Source of the DNA: an uncultured Synergistales bacterium
GTDB taxonomy: Bacteria > Synergistota > Synergistia > Synergistales > Aminobacteriaceae
Length of the DNA stretch: 64,000 bases
Direction: 5' to 3'
Assembly: GCA_905234075.1 (NCBI GenBank)
Contig: CAJOGI010000005.1
Location: 62,001-126,000 of the forward strand
A model generated the notes under the pieces. That model saw only the letters and a program-made list of their open reading frames with translations. It was not told the origin of the DNA and made no database searches. This document shows positions 16,280 to 25,221 of this stretch, in pieces; position 1 is the first letter of the stretch; the number at the start of each line of letters is the position of its first letter. The position numbers and the translations under genes were made by a program.

Positions 16280-18115
16280 TTAGTTATATTCGGGGACTAA
16301 TTTTCTTAATAAATTTAGTGCCTCATGAGGATTTTTCAGTGCGTATTCAAGAGTAGTGTCTAGTTCTGAATTAATATGGGTTTCTCCTGATTGTATATTG
16401 CTGACAAAAATTTTCGGATGCAGTGTTCCATGTACGGAGTTTTCGTCATAGAATAATTCTTCATAAAGCTTTTCGCCTTGTCTGATGCCGGTGAACACGA
16501 TATTAATTTCCTTATAAGGCTCGTAACCGCATAAATGTATTAAAAGCTCTGCCATTTCCTTTATAACTACGGGCTCGCCCATATCGAGGACAAAAATTTC
16601 CCCGCCGTGTCCTAAAGCTCCGGCCTGAATCACGAGGCTGACGGCCTCAGGAATAAGCATAAAATATCGTTTCATGTCCGGGTGTGTAACTGTAACCGGG
16701 CCGCCTGAAGCGATTTGCTCTTCAAATTTCGGAATTACGCTGCCACGACTGCCCAAAACATTTCCGAAACGGACAGCCATATATTTTGTCTCTGGATAAT
16801 TGCGCTGCTCATGCTCAAGAATTTTTTCAGCAAGTCTTTTTGTCGCGCCCATTACGCTCGAAGGATTAACAGCTTTATCAGTCGAAATCATGACCATTCT
16901 TTCGGCGTTATATTTTCCTGCAAAGCGAGCTATAGTCCGTGTGCCGAGATCATTGACACGCATAGCCTCACGCGGTGAAAGTTCCATTAAGGGCACGTGC
17001 TTATGAGCAGCAGCATGAAAGACAACCTGCGGTTTGAATTGCTCAAAAAGTTCTTGCATTGCTACTTCGTCGGCAACATCTGCGATTATCGGATAGATCG
17101 GAATATCCAAGTTTAATTTGTTGAGCGACTCAAGCAATAAATATATTGACTGTTCGCCATGACCGAGAACATAAATCTCTGAAGGAGTATTATAAATGAC
17201 CTGATGCACAATCTCGCTGCCGATCGAACCGCCGGCACCGGTGATTAAAATTCTTTTGCCGTGTATGTAATTCATTGAGTGCTCAAGATTTATTTTTACA
17301 GGTTCGCGGCCTAATAAGTCTTCAAGTTTAACTTTACGGATACGGGAGACAGAGACTTGGCCCCCTGCTAATTCTCTAAGGCTTGGCAAAATTCTGACCT
17401 GAACGTTCAGCGGAGCCAGAGTGTTATAAATGTCTTTAATTTTTTTGCCGTTGTAGGTTGAAAACGCAATTAAGACTACTTTGAAATTTTCGCGTTCAAC
17501 TATGCTTTTAAGTTCAGCAGTGCTTCCCAAGACCATAAGACCTGAGACGTGCATTCCGATTTTATTCGGGTCATCATCAACAAAACCGGCGGGATAAAGT
17601 TCGTTTTCATTGCGCATTAGGTCGCGTGCCAAAAATGCTCCGGCTTCACTTGCGCCTATTATTAAAGTTTTTAGACGCTTGCTTTTATTATTCGTGTGGA
17701 TAGATTTTGTTAGCAGCCACGAAAAACGCAGCCCTCCGCAGAAAAACAGCCCGGCCAAAAACGTAATAGCGAATGAAATTCGGGAGAATACGACAATCTT
17801 CAACAAGGCGTTCAATATCAGAAAGACGGCAAACGCAAAAATATAAACGCCCGTAAATTTTATAAAGTCTTCCGTCCCGGCATGAGGCCATATAGTCCCA
17901 TACTGAGCGAAGAGCGCGAATACAGCCACACAGACCGCCGGAAGGATAAGCATCATATAGGGCCATTTTTCAATTCCGGTCGGCATTAAAGTTCCCTCAC
18001 GCAGGGCATAGCCAACATAAACGGCAAAGGCAAGCAAAACAAAATCAATCAGTGCGACGAAAAAAACTTTTCCCGCTGTCCTTCGCCAATTTTCCTGAAT
18101 AGACGATATTTTCAT
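16280..18115 (-). CDS. CapD/FlaA1/WbpM-type UDP-sugar 4,6-dehydratase, membrane-anchored
   Basis: A 611-residue protein. Four N-terminal membrane segments (about 18-135) are followed by a CoA-binding-like Rossmann domain (LIIGASEAGAFLARDL near 150) and an extended SDR domain with ITGAGGSIGSEI near 292. The modified catalytic segment STDKAVNPSSVMGATKR lacks the classical YxxxK Tyr, as in inverting 4,6-dehydratases such as WbpM and PglF. It makes UDP-4-keto-6-deoxy sugars for surface polysaccharide or glycoprotein glycans. No other glycan gene is adjacent. An unknown small gene lies 8 bp upstream in the same operon. Confidence 0.9.
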   Translation of the reverse strand: MKISSIQENWRRTAGKVFFVALIDFVLLAFAVYVGYALREGTLMPTGIEKWPYMMLILPAVCVAVFALFAQYGTIWPHAGTEDFIKFTGVYIFAFAVFLILNALLKIVVFSRISFAITFLAGLFFCGGLRFSWLLTKSIHTNNKSKRLKTLIIGASEAGAFLARDLMRNENELYPAGFVDDDPNKIGMHVSGLMVLGSTAELKSIVERENFKVVLIAFSTYNGKKIKDIYNTLAPLNVQVRILPSLRELAGGQVSVSRIRKVKLEDLLGREPVKINLEHSMNYIHGKRILITGAGGSIGSEIVHQVIYNTPSEIYVLGHGEQSIYLLLESLNKLNLDIPIYPIIADVADEVAMQELFEQFKPQVVFHAAAHKHVPLMELSPREAMRVNDLGTRTIARFAGKYNAERMVMISTDKAVNPSSVMGATKRLAEKILEHEQRNYPETKYMAVRFGNVLGSRGSVIPKFEEQIASGGPVTVTHPDMKRYFMLIPEAVSLVIQAGALGHGGEIFVLDMGEPVVIKEMAELLIHLCGYEPYKEINIVFTGIRQGEKLYEELFYDENSVHGTLHPKIFVSNIQSGETHINSELDTTLEYALKNPHEALNLLRKLVPEYN

Positions 18116-18123
18116 GTCTTAAG

Positions 18124-18549
18124 TTATAAAATTATTTTTTTACTGTTATTCGCTCCGATTCGGTCAAGCTCGTTCAAAACTCCGGCAGGTGCCACGTCAA
18201 TTTTCGGTCTATTTTGCTTTTCCGCAGCTTCCTGTAAACGTTTTCGCATTTCTTCGAGAGAAGTTTTAATTTCTTTTGCGTCGCCCTTTATCCAGAGCAT
18301 TAAATTATCCGCAGCATCTTTTATAGTTTCGTCGTCCGGCATTTCTTTTATCATTCCAAGTTCGAGCAGGAGTCTATTTTCTTCTTTTATTGAGTTAAAG
18401 ACGTCTGCCTCGTTAAAAATTCCCTTACGATATAAAATTCGGAACATTATATTAAATTTGCTCTTCTGATTTTCCGTGTCAAGAGCCATTTCCTCGACAC
18501 GCGACATAAGCATTCCTAAAAGATCATCTAGGCCTATCTGCATCGGCAT
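18124..18549 (-). CDS. Conserved-looking hypothetical protein, helical
   Basis: About 141 residues, predicted almost wholly helical with a charged coiled-coil-like segment (EEMRKRLQEAAEKQ) and no membrane segment. I do not recognise the family. I prefer ATG 18549 (MPMQIGLDDLL) because AAAGGAG lies 13 nt before it; the longer TTG start at 18561 would sit directly on that Shine-Dalgarno. It is the first gene of the unit with the CapD-like enzyme and is divergent from dnaX across about 130 bp. Confidence 0.7.
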   Translation of the reverse strand: MPMQIGLDDLLGMLMSRVEEMALDTENQKSKFNIMFRILYRKGIFNEADVFNSIKEENRLLLELGMIKEMPDDETIKDAADNLMLWIKGDAKEIKTSLEEMRKRLQEAAEKQNRPKIDVAPAGVLNELDRIGANNSKKIIL

Positions 18550-18682
18550 ATTTGTTCGCAAACTCCTTTTGAATTAAAATAAAATTATATACGCTCTACG
18601 TAATTCTACCATACGTTTAATTTTTTCGTACGCACGCTGTAAAATTAAAGTAAAAAAATTTAACAGGAGAATTTATTTTCTT

Positions 18683-20374
18683 ATGAGTATATCACTATAC
18701 CGAAAGTATCGGCCACAAAATTTCGCCGGAGTAGCCGGTCAGAAGACCGCATTAGAAATTATAACGAATTCCATTGCAAAAAACAGAGTGGGCCATGCTT
18801 ATTTATTTTCAGGCTCGCGTGGCTGCGGAAAAACTTCGGTTGCCAGAATTTTTGCGAAGGCTTTGAACTGTCTGGACCGTCAAAATTTTGAGCCTTGCGG
18901 AAAATGTTCAAACTGTATGGCCATAACCGCAGGGGAGAGCCTCGACGTGATAGAAATTGACGGAGCTTCTAACAACGGTGTAGACAGCATAAGAGAATTA
19001 AAAGAGAACGTATCTCTTGCTCCTTTCACGTCTAAATATAAAATTTATATCATTGATGAAGTTCACATGTTATCGCAGGGAGCTTTTAACGCTTTATTAA
19101 AAACTCTTGAAGAACCGCCGGAGCATGTAATTTTTATTCTAGCTACGACAGAGCCGCACAAAGTTCCCGTTACAATACGCTCAAGATGTCAGCATATTCC
19201 TTTTCACGTCATAAGCCCTGAAGATATTTATAAACGGCTTGAGCAGGTCTGCAATTTTGAAAATATTAAGGCCGAGCCGGAAGCGTTGTGGGAAATTGCG
19301 CGACAGGCTGACGGTGCTTTAAGGGACGCTCTATCTTTGCTTGAACAGGTTACAGCCGCCGGAGATATAACTCTCTCAAACGTTGAGGCCGCTTTTGGAA
19401 CAGGGAGCCGGCCTTTTTTTGAACGCTGGATAAAAACTTTAAGAGCTAAGCCGGACGAGGCTTATGTAAATCTTAAAGCAATGTTTGACGGTGGTGCATC
19501 GGGTGCAAGAATTTTCGAGGAGATGTTCTCAATCGTGAAGGACTTGTGGCTTGCGTCGAAGTGGCAGAAAATTGCGGACACGCTCGGAAATTCGGAGCAG
19601 GAAAAAAATTTTCTAAGGGACGAAGCAAAAAACTGGAAGCCCGAAAAATTGCATTATCTTCTGAACGTCATAAATAAAATTCTCACGCAATCGAGGCAGG
19701 GAATTAAAAATGATATTCTTTTGGGAATGTTTTTTATGATGCTTGAAGCTCCTGCGCCAATGCCCGAAGAAATTTCAATGCCCGTGCGCAGTGCTCCGCC
19801 TCAGCAGTTAATGCCGCAGCCCGTCCGAATGCCGGAAAAAATTAAAGCAAATAAAGCAAATTTAATTGAAGCTGACGAAAATTTGAAAGAAAATTTGCTG
19901 AACAAAGCTCATGAAAAAAATTTTTTGATTTACTGCGCACTTTTTGACGCTAGGCCGTATGAACAGGACGGGAAATTAATTCTTGACATGGAGCATATAT
20001 ATAGTTATGAAGTTTTGAGGCAGGACAGAAACTCTGCGGCAGTATCAAAAATTTTTGATAGTTATCCGAGCGTAGCAGTGAAGTTCGGAGCGGCTGAATA
20101 CGTCTGCGCAAAATTTGAAAGCACAGAGAAAAAACAACCCCTAAAATCATCTGCTGATGAGGCAGTAAGCAGTGAAGTCCCGGAAATTTCAGAAACACCG
20201 GCAGAAATTCCTCGCTCGGAAATTCCAGCGTTTGAAAAATTCAGACAGGAATTAATAAAACTTCACGCAAGACCGGAAATAATTTTAATTAAGCACAACG
20301 AACAGGAAGAAAATACGGCGGAAAGCGACGCAGCAGCGGAACTCGACAAAGAAGAAGAAAAAGAAGAGGAGTAA
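18683..20374 (+). CDS. dnaX: DNA polymerase III subunit gamma/tau
   Basis: A 563-residue clamp-loader ATPase. Walker A GSRGCGKTSVARIFAKALNC is followed by the zinc module (cysteines in EPCGKCSNCMAI), Walker B IYIIDEVHMLS and sensor residues near TIRSRCQHIPF. The C-terminal third is low complexity and acidic, ending EEEKEEE, and is less conserved as usual for tau. dnaE follows on the same strand after 77 bp containing a heptamer array. An AGGAGA lies before ATG 18683. Confidence 0.95.
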   Translation: MSISLYRKYRPQNFAGVAGQKTALEIITNSIAKNRVGHAYLFSGSRGCGKTSVARIFAKALNCLDRQNFEPCGKCSNCMAITAGESLDVIEIDGASNNGVDSIRELKENVSLAPFTSKYKIYIIDEVHMLSQGAFNALLKTLEEPPEHVIFILATTEPHKVPVTIRSRCQHIPFHVISPEDIYKRLEQVCNFENIKAEPEALWEIARQADGALRDALSLLEQVTAAGDITLSNVEAAFGTGSRPFFERWIKTLRAKPDEAYVNLKAMFDGGASGARIFEEMFSIVKDLWLASKWQKIADTLGNSEQEKNFLRDEAKNWKPEKLHYLLNVINKILTQSRQGIKNDILLGMFFMMLEAPAPMPEEISMPVRSAPPQQLMPQPVRMPEKIKANKANLIEADENLKENLLNKAHEKNFLIYCALFDARPYEQDGKLILDMEHIYSYEVLRQDRNSAAVSKIFDSYPSVAVKFGAAEYVCAKFESTEKKQPLKSSADEAVSSEVPEISETPAEIPRSEIPAFEKFRQELIKLHARPEIILIKHNEQEENTAESDAAAELDKEEEKEEE

Positions 20375-20377
20375 TAC

Positions 20378-20410
20378 AGGTAGGAGTTAGGAATTAGGAG
20401 TTAGGAATTA
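20378..20410 (+). repeat. Heptamer array between dnaX and dnaE
   Basis: Four TTAGGAG/TTAGGAA-type units immediately follow the dnaX stop. dnaE uses a separate GGAGG at about 20432-20437, so here the array is not the ribosome-binding site. Confidence 0.75.
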
Positions 20411-20451
20411 AACTTCCTAAATTAACAACAACGGAGGAAAATAAATTTACA

Positions 20452-23400
20452 ATGTCAAAAGAATTTGTGCATTTACACGTTCACACGGAATATAGTTTAT
20501 TAGACGGAGCAATAAGAACAAAAAAGCTAGCGCAAAAAGTTTCAGGCTGGGAGAAAAAAGCTGTAGCTATGACGGATCACGGAGTTATGTACGGCACGGT
20601 TGAGTTCTACGAAAATTGCAAGGCTAACGGTGTAAAACCTATATTGGGCTGTGAAACTTACGTGTCGCCGCAGGGAATTTCGTCGCGTGAAAATAAACGC
20701 AACAATCATTTAATATTGCTCGCTGAAAATTCAGACGGCTGGCACAATTTAATAAAATTAATTTCGATTGCGAATACCGAAGGATTTTATTACAAGCCCC
20801 GAATAGATCATGAGCTTCTAACACAATATCACGAAGGCATCATAGCATCGTCAGCGTGCCTAGCCGGAGAAATCCCCCAATTAATTTTATCGGGCAATCT
20901 CGAAGAAGCCGAGCGTCTTGCGGTAAATTATCAGACGATAATGGGCGAAAGAAATTTTTTTCTTGAAGTAATGCCAAATTCTTTGCCTGAACAAAAAAAA
21001 GTTAATACTGCAATTTTAGAAATCTCAAAGAAAACCGGCATACCGATAATCGCAACGGGCGACGCTCATTATTTAGAGAAGAGCGACTATGACTGGCACA
21101 AGACTTTATTAAAAATTAACACTCACGCGGACCCTAACGATGACGCTTTCGGATTTTCAAAGAATGAATTTTATTTAATGTCTCCTGAAGAAATGTATTC
21201 AGTATTTGAAAACGAAATCCCCGAAGCTCTCACGAACACGCTGGAAATTGCTGAACGCTGTAATGTTGAACTGCCGTTAAAAACCGGGCATTATATCTTG
21301 CCGGATTTGGACTTGAAAGAAGGACAGACCGCCGAAGATGATTTAAGAGAGAAGGCTCACGAGGGACTTAAAAACAGATTTTTGCAGGCCGGGAAGGGCG
21401 AAGTGCCTCAAAAATATTTAGAGCGTCTTGAATACGAGTTGGGCGTTATAACTCAAATGGGTTTCTCTGCATATTTTTTAATCGTCTCTGGAATTATCCA
21501 GGCTGCGAAAAGCAAAAATATTCCTATCGGGCCTGGACGAGGCTCGGCCGCAGGCTCTGTCGTCGCGTGGAGCTTAAAGATCACAGAGCTTGACCCGTTA
21601 AAATATAATTTGCTCTTTGAAAGATTTTTGAACCCCGAAAGAATTTCAATGCCCGATATCGACACGGACGTTTCGGACAAGGGGCGCGATGAACTTTTGC
21701 GTTATATTTCTCAAAAATACGGAAGCGACCATGTAGCGCAGATTATCACGTTCGGACGAATGAAGGGCCGTCAATCCGTCAAAGACGTAGGCAGAGCGTT
21801 GGGCGTTAATTATTCCGTAATGGACAAGACAGCAAAATTAATTCCTGCAACAGCGAAAAGCCTCAAAGAAGCGTTAGAGACAACGCCGGATTTTAAGGCT
21901 CAATATGAAAATGATTTAAGCGTTCATGGAATTGTTGACACTGCCATGAATATCGAAGGACTTGCGCGTCATACTTCACAGCACGCCGCCGGAGTTGTCA
22001 TTACGCCCAAGCCGATTACTGACGTTGTGCCGGTGAAGCGTATCAGCACAGATCAAAGTATTGAGGGAGTCAGCCAAATAGTTACTCAATTTACAATGGA
22101 GCCCGTAGAAAAATTAGGGCTTGTGAAAATGGATTTTCTTGGCCTGAGCACGCTCTCAATAATTCAAGAGGCTCTCGAAAATATTAAGAACAACGGCAAA
22201 GAAGTACCCGACCTCAATAAAGTTAATGAAGACATGAACGACCCTGCGACTTTCAAAATTTTGCAGGAGGCTGACACGATGGGAGTGTTTCAGCTTGAAT
22301 CTGACGGCATACGCGCAATGCTTAGGAAATTAAAAATCGACCGCTTTGAAGATTTAGTTGCGGCGTTGGCTATGTACCGTCCCGGACCTCTTGACAGCGG
22401 AATGGTCGATACATATATCGAATGTAAGCACGGACGCAAAAAAGTAACATATCCTCACCCATTGCTTGAAAAAGTTTTGAAAGAAACTTACGGAGTAATT
22501 TTATATCAGGAGCAGGTCATGCAGTGCGCTTCTGTCTTGGCCGGATATACGCTGGGCGAGGCTGATATGCTGCGGAAGGCTATGGGAAAAAAGAAAGTCG
22601 ATGTAATGCAGGAACAGAAAGCAAAATTTTTGGCAGGCGCGGAAAAAAATAACATCGACTCGAAAACTGCCGCAGATATTTTTGACAACATCGAAAAATT
22701 TGCAGGCTACGGCTTCAATAAATCACACAGCGCGGCTTACGCTTTAATCTCTTATGACACGGCATGGCTCAAAGCAAATTACAAGGCTGAATTTTTAGCT
22801 TCGTATCTCTCAAGCCAAATGAAGGCCAAGAAAGAAATTCTAGGTCGTTATGTTCTTGAGGTCAGGCGCAGCGGAATTAAAGTCCTTCCGCCGGATATTA
22901 ATACTTCAATGGAAAGTTTCACGGCTGTCGGAGAAGTCATACGCTTCGGGCTTGGAGCTGTCTCGCGTGTCGGACACAATACAATCGACATGATTGTGAA
23001 TGAGCGCAGAGAAAACGGACGCTTCAAATCTTTGTGGGATTTTATCCAGCGCGTGGACATGAGCATGATTAATAAAAGCGTATTTGAAAATTTAATCAAG
23101 GCCGGAGCGTTTGATGAGCTTCATAAAAATCGGGCGCAGCTTATTGCTTCATTGCCGTTATATCTTGAGGGAGCGCAGAACTTGAAAAAAACGGATCAGC
23201 TTACGATGTTCGACATGTTCAACGCAGAAGATGAAGCCTCAGCAGAGCCGGAAATGCCTGACGTAAAAGAATATGATGAGCATGAAAAATTAAATTACGA
23301 GAAAGAAGTTACGGGCTTGTATATTTCCGGACATCCTTACGAAAGTTATATTGAAAAAATTTATCAATGCACTAATTGCACAATCGGCGAGCTCTCACAA

Positions 23401-23868
23401 TGGCGCAGCGAGAATATGAAGCCGTGCGTCGGAGGAATTATTACCGCGCTCACTGAAAAAACTACGAAGAAGGGCGACGCGATGTGCGTCATAAATTTTG
23501 AGGACGATGAAAACAGCGTCGGGCTTGTAGTTTTTCCAAAGTTGTGGCAGGAGTTAAAAGGCTATGTCAATAAAGGCTTGGCTTGTGTGGCTGAAGGAAA
23601 AATGGACGACAGGGGGCAGATGATTTTAGACAGGCTCGCAAAAGTTGATGAGCTTGAAAAGTCTCAGCGTTATGTGAACATTGCCATTGATGTAAATCAG
23701 GAAAAATTAGACATGGAAGAATTTATTGCAAAATTGAAAAGCCACAAGGGAAACGCGAAAGTAATTTTAGAACTCAAGGACGAAGACGAGATCTGCCGGA
23801 TATGTTTGAACGGCGTTAGCGTGGACCCGGAATTAGTTAGGAATAAGGAATTAATTTTTCATTCCTAA
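20452..23868 (+). CDS. dnaE: DNA polymerase III subunit alpha
   Basis: A 1138-residue replicative polymerase of the DnaE1 type. The PHP domain comes first (FVHLHVHTEYSLLDGAI, MTDHGVMYG). The polymerase palm carries PDIDTD near 400 and the fingers include YRPGPLDSGM and GKKKVDVM. A helix-hairpin-helix (GFNKSHSAAYALI) and an OB domain lie towards the end. The last residues (VRNKELIFHS) are encoded by a heptamer array, so the C-terminus is probably repeat-modified. Probably cotranscribed with dnaX. Confidence 0.96.
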   Translation: MSKEFVHLHVHTEYSLLDGAIRTKKLAQKVSGWEKKAVAMTDHGVMYGTVEFYENCKANGVKPILGCETYVSPQGISSRENKRNNHLILLAENSDGWHNLIKLISIANTEGFYYKPRIDHELLTQYHEGIIASSACLAGEIPQLILSGNLEEAERLAVNYQTIMGERNFFLEVMPNSLPEQKKVNTAILEISKKTGIPIIATGDAHYLEKSDYDWHKTLLKINTHADPNDDAFGFSKNEFYLMSPEEMYSVFENEIPEALTNTLEIAERCNVELPLKTGHYILPDLDLKEGQTAEDDLREKAHEGLKNRFLQAGKGEVPQKYLERLEYELGVITQMGFSAYFLIVSGIIQAAKSKNIPIGPGRGSAAGSVVAWSLKITELDPLKYNLLFERFLNPERISMPDIDTDVSDKGRDELLRYISQKYGSDHVAQIITFGRMKGRQSVKDVGRALGVNYSVMDKTAKLIPATAKSLKEALETTPDFKAQYENDLSVHGIVDTAMNIEGLARHTSQHAAGVVITPKPITDVVPVKRISTDQSIEGVSQIVTQFTMEPVEKLGLVKMDFLGLSTLSIIQEALENIKNNGKEVPDLNKVNEDMNDPATFKILQEADTMGVFQLESDGIRAMLRKLKIDRFEDLVAALAMYRPGPLDSGMVDTYIECKHGRKKVTYPHPLLEKVLKETYGVILYQEQVMQCASVLAGYTLGEADMLRKAMGKKKVDVMQEQKAKFLAGAEKNNIDSKTAADIFDNIEKFAGYGFNKSHSAAYALISYDTAWLKANYKAEFLASYLSSQMKAKKEILGRYVLEVRRSGIKVLPPDINTSMESFTAVGEVIRFGLGAVSRVGHNTIDMIVNERRENGRFKSLWDFIQRVDMSMINKSVFENLIKAGAFDELHKNRAQLIASLPLYLEGAQNLKKTDQLTMFDMFNAEDEASAEPEMPDVKEYDEHEKLNYEKEVTGLYISGHPYESYIEKIYQCTNCTIGELSQWRSENMKPCVGGIITALTEKTTKKGDAMCVINFEDDENSVGLVVFPKLWQELKGYVNKGLACVAEGKMDDRGQMILDRLAKVDELEKSQRYVNIAIDVNQEKLDMEEFIAKLKSHKGNAKVILELKDEDEICRICLNGVSVDPELVRNKELIFHS

Positions 23869-23892
23869 CTCCTCACTCCTAATTCCTAACTG
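23836..23892. repeat. Inverted heptamer arrays at the dnaE/kdgK convergent junction
   Basis: GTTAGGAAT (23836-23844) is followed by ATTCCTAAC at 23861-23869 and again at 23882-23890, giving a perfect 9-bp stem spanning the dnaE stop codon. No U-tract follows on the plus strand, so it is not a classical intrinsic terminator, but its position between convergent genes suggests a 3'-end role. Confidence 0.7.
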
Positions 23893-23894
23893 AA

Positions 23895-24974
23895 TTATCT
23901 TTTCACTCTTGCGCCTGCTCCGCCCATGATAGCTTCAACTTCTTTGACGCTTGCCATTGAAGTAGCTAAAGCTCCATGCGCTGCACCGTAATTAACGGCC
24001 TTTTCAGGGTCGCCCGTCGTCATTAAGCCATAAACAAGTCCGGAAGCAAAAGAATCTCCGCCGCCTACTCTGTCCATGATTTCAAGTTTGTCGTAAGCCT
24101 TCGACATGTAAATTTCTCCGTCAGCCCAGCAAATTGCTTTCCAGTCGTTGACCGTAGCAGTCCTGACCGTGCGCAAAGTCGTAGCTACTGCTTTGAAGTT
24201 CGGATATGCTTTCGCGGCCTCACCGATCATTTTTTTGTAGCCGTCAAGATTTAATTCCTTCAAATTCTCATCGTTGCCTTCAATCTGGAAGCCCAAGCAC
24301 GCCGTAAAATCTTCCTCGTTGCCGATCATAACGTCAACATATTTCGCAACTTCTTTGTTGACTTCCTGAGCCTTTGCCTGTCCGCCGATCGCGCTCCACA
24401 TTGACGGCCTGTAATTTAAGTCGTATGAAATTAAAGTGCCGTACTTCTTCGCAACTTTGCAGGCCTCGATTACCGTCTTGCAGGCCTGTTCTGAAAGTGC
24501 CGCGTAAATTCCGCCCGTGTGAAGCCAGCGCACTCCAAGCTCGCCGAAAATATATTCAAAGTTAAAATCTTCGGGGGTTGCCTGTGAAATTGCAGTGTTA
24601 GCTCTGTCGGAGCAGCCGACCGCGCCCCTGATGCCGAAGCCGCGCTCGGTGAAGTTAATTCCGTTGCGGCAGATGCGGCCGATTCCGTCGGTCTTTTTCC
24701 AGTAAATTAAGCTCGTGTTGACTCCGCCCTGCTCGATAAAATCTTTCATGAGCTTTCCGACTTCGTTGTCTGCGAACGCCGTAATAACAGCCGTGTCCAT
24801 GCCGAAGCATTTATGAAGTCCGCGAATGACGTTATATTCTCCGCCGCCTTCCCACGCTCTGAACGAACGCGCCGTTCTAATTCTGCCCTCGCCCGGATCG
24901 AGCCTGAGCATAACTTCGCCGAGACTTACCGCGTCAAATCTGCAATCTTTTTTTTCCTTCAAGTTCAACTGCAT
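23895..24974 (-). CDS. kdgK: PfkB-family sugar kinase, probable 2-keto-3-deoxygluconate kinase
   Basis: A 359-residue ribokinase-fold protein: N-terminal SLGEVMLRLDPGEG, the substrate region GGGEYNVI, and the C-terminal catalytic signature DRVGGGDSFASGL with the catalytic Asp. The GEVMLRL start and long insert match KDG kinases, which phosphorylate 2-keto-3-deoxygluconate for sugar-acid catabolism. No KDPG aldolase or uronate gene is nearby, so the substrate is inferred. Single gene convergent with dnaE. Its upstream region holds small-RNA candidate copy 2, divergently oriented. Confidence 0.75.
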   Translation of the reverse strand: MQLNLKEKKDCRFDAVSLGEVMLRLDPGEGRIRTARSFRAWEGGGEYNVIRGLHKCFGMDTAVITAFADNEVGKLMKDFIEQGGVNTSLIYWKKTDGIGRICRNGINFTERGFGIRGAVGCSDRANTAISQATPEDFNFEYIFGELGVRWLHTGGIYAALSEQACKTVIEACKVAKKYGTLISYDLNYRPSMWSAIGGQAKAQEVNKEVAKYVDVMIGNEEDFTACLGFQIEGNDENLKELNLDGYKKMIGEAAKAYPNFKAVATTLRTVRTATVNDWKAICWADGEIYMSKAYDKLEIMDRVGGGDSFASGLVYGLMTTGDPEKAVNYGAAHGALATSMASVKEVEAIMGGAGARVKR

Positions 24975-25074
24975 ATCTGATTGATCTTCCTTTCATTAAT
25001 TAATTAAAGTTTTCGTGAAATGTTTTTAATTATAGAGCATTTTCGTTATATTGCTCCAGCCGGAAAAAATTTTG

Positions 25075-25083
25075 TGCTAAAAT
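25075..25083 (+). promoter_or_regulatory. Extended -10 promoter of small-RNA candidate copy 2
   Basis: TGC-TAAAAT, 46 nt before the conserved ACTACATTT core, pointing away from kdgK. Confidence 0.45.
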
Positions 25084-25089
25084 ATTTTC

Positions 25090-25221
25090 ATTCAAGATTA
25101 CAAAATTTTATGAAAGAGAAATTTTTACCACTACATTTGCCACTACAAAAGTCTCAAAAATTTTTTGTCCCCGCAAAATTTTACAGAGCCGATTAAAAAA
25201 TTAGAATCACAAATTTTTTTT
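25090..25221 (+). ncRNA. Putative ~130-nt small RNA, dispersed family copy 2
   Basis: The most diverged family member: core ACTACATTTGCCACTACAAA at 25130-25149, second block CCCCGCAAAATTTTACAGAG at 25169-25188, and a T8 run at 25214-25221. Its 3' end lies antisense to the last codons of uvrA (stop at 25207-25209). The promoter faces away from kdgK. Transcription is predicted only. Confidence 0.45.

Noticed and set aside
19914-19926. Programmed frameshift site in dnaX (A7T6 run)
   Set aside because: No matching stimulatory hairpin or in-frame Shine-Dalgarno is evident; a homopolymer alone is common in this AT-rich sequence.
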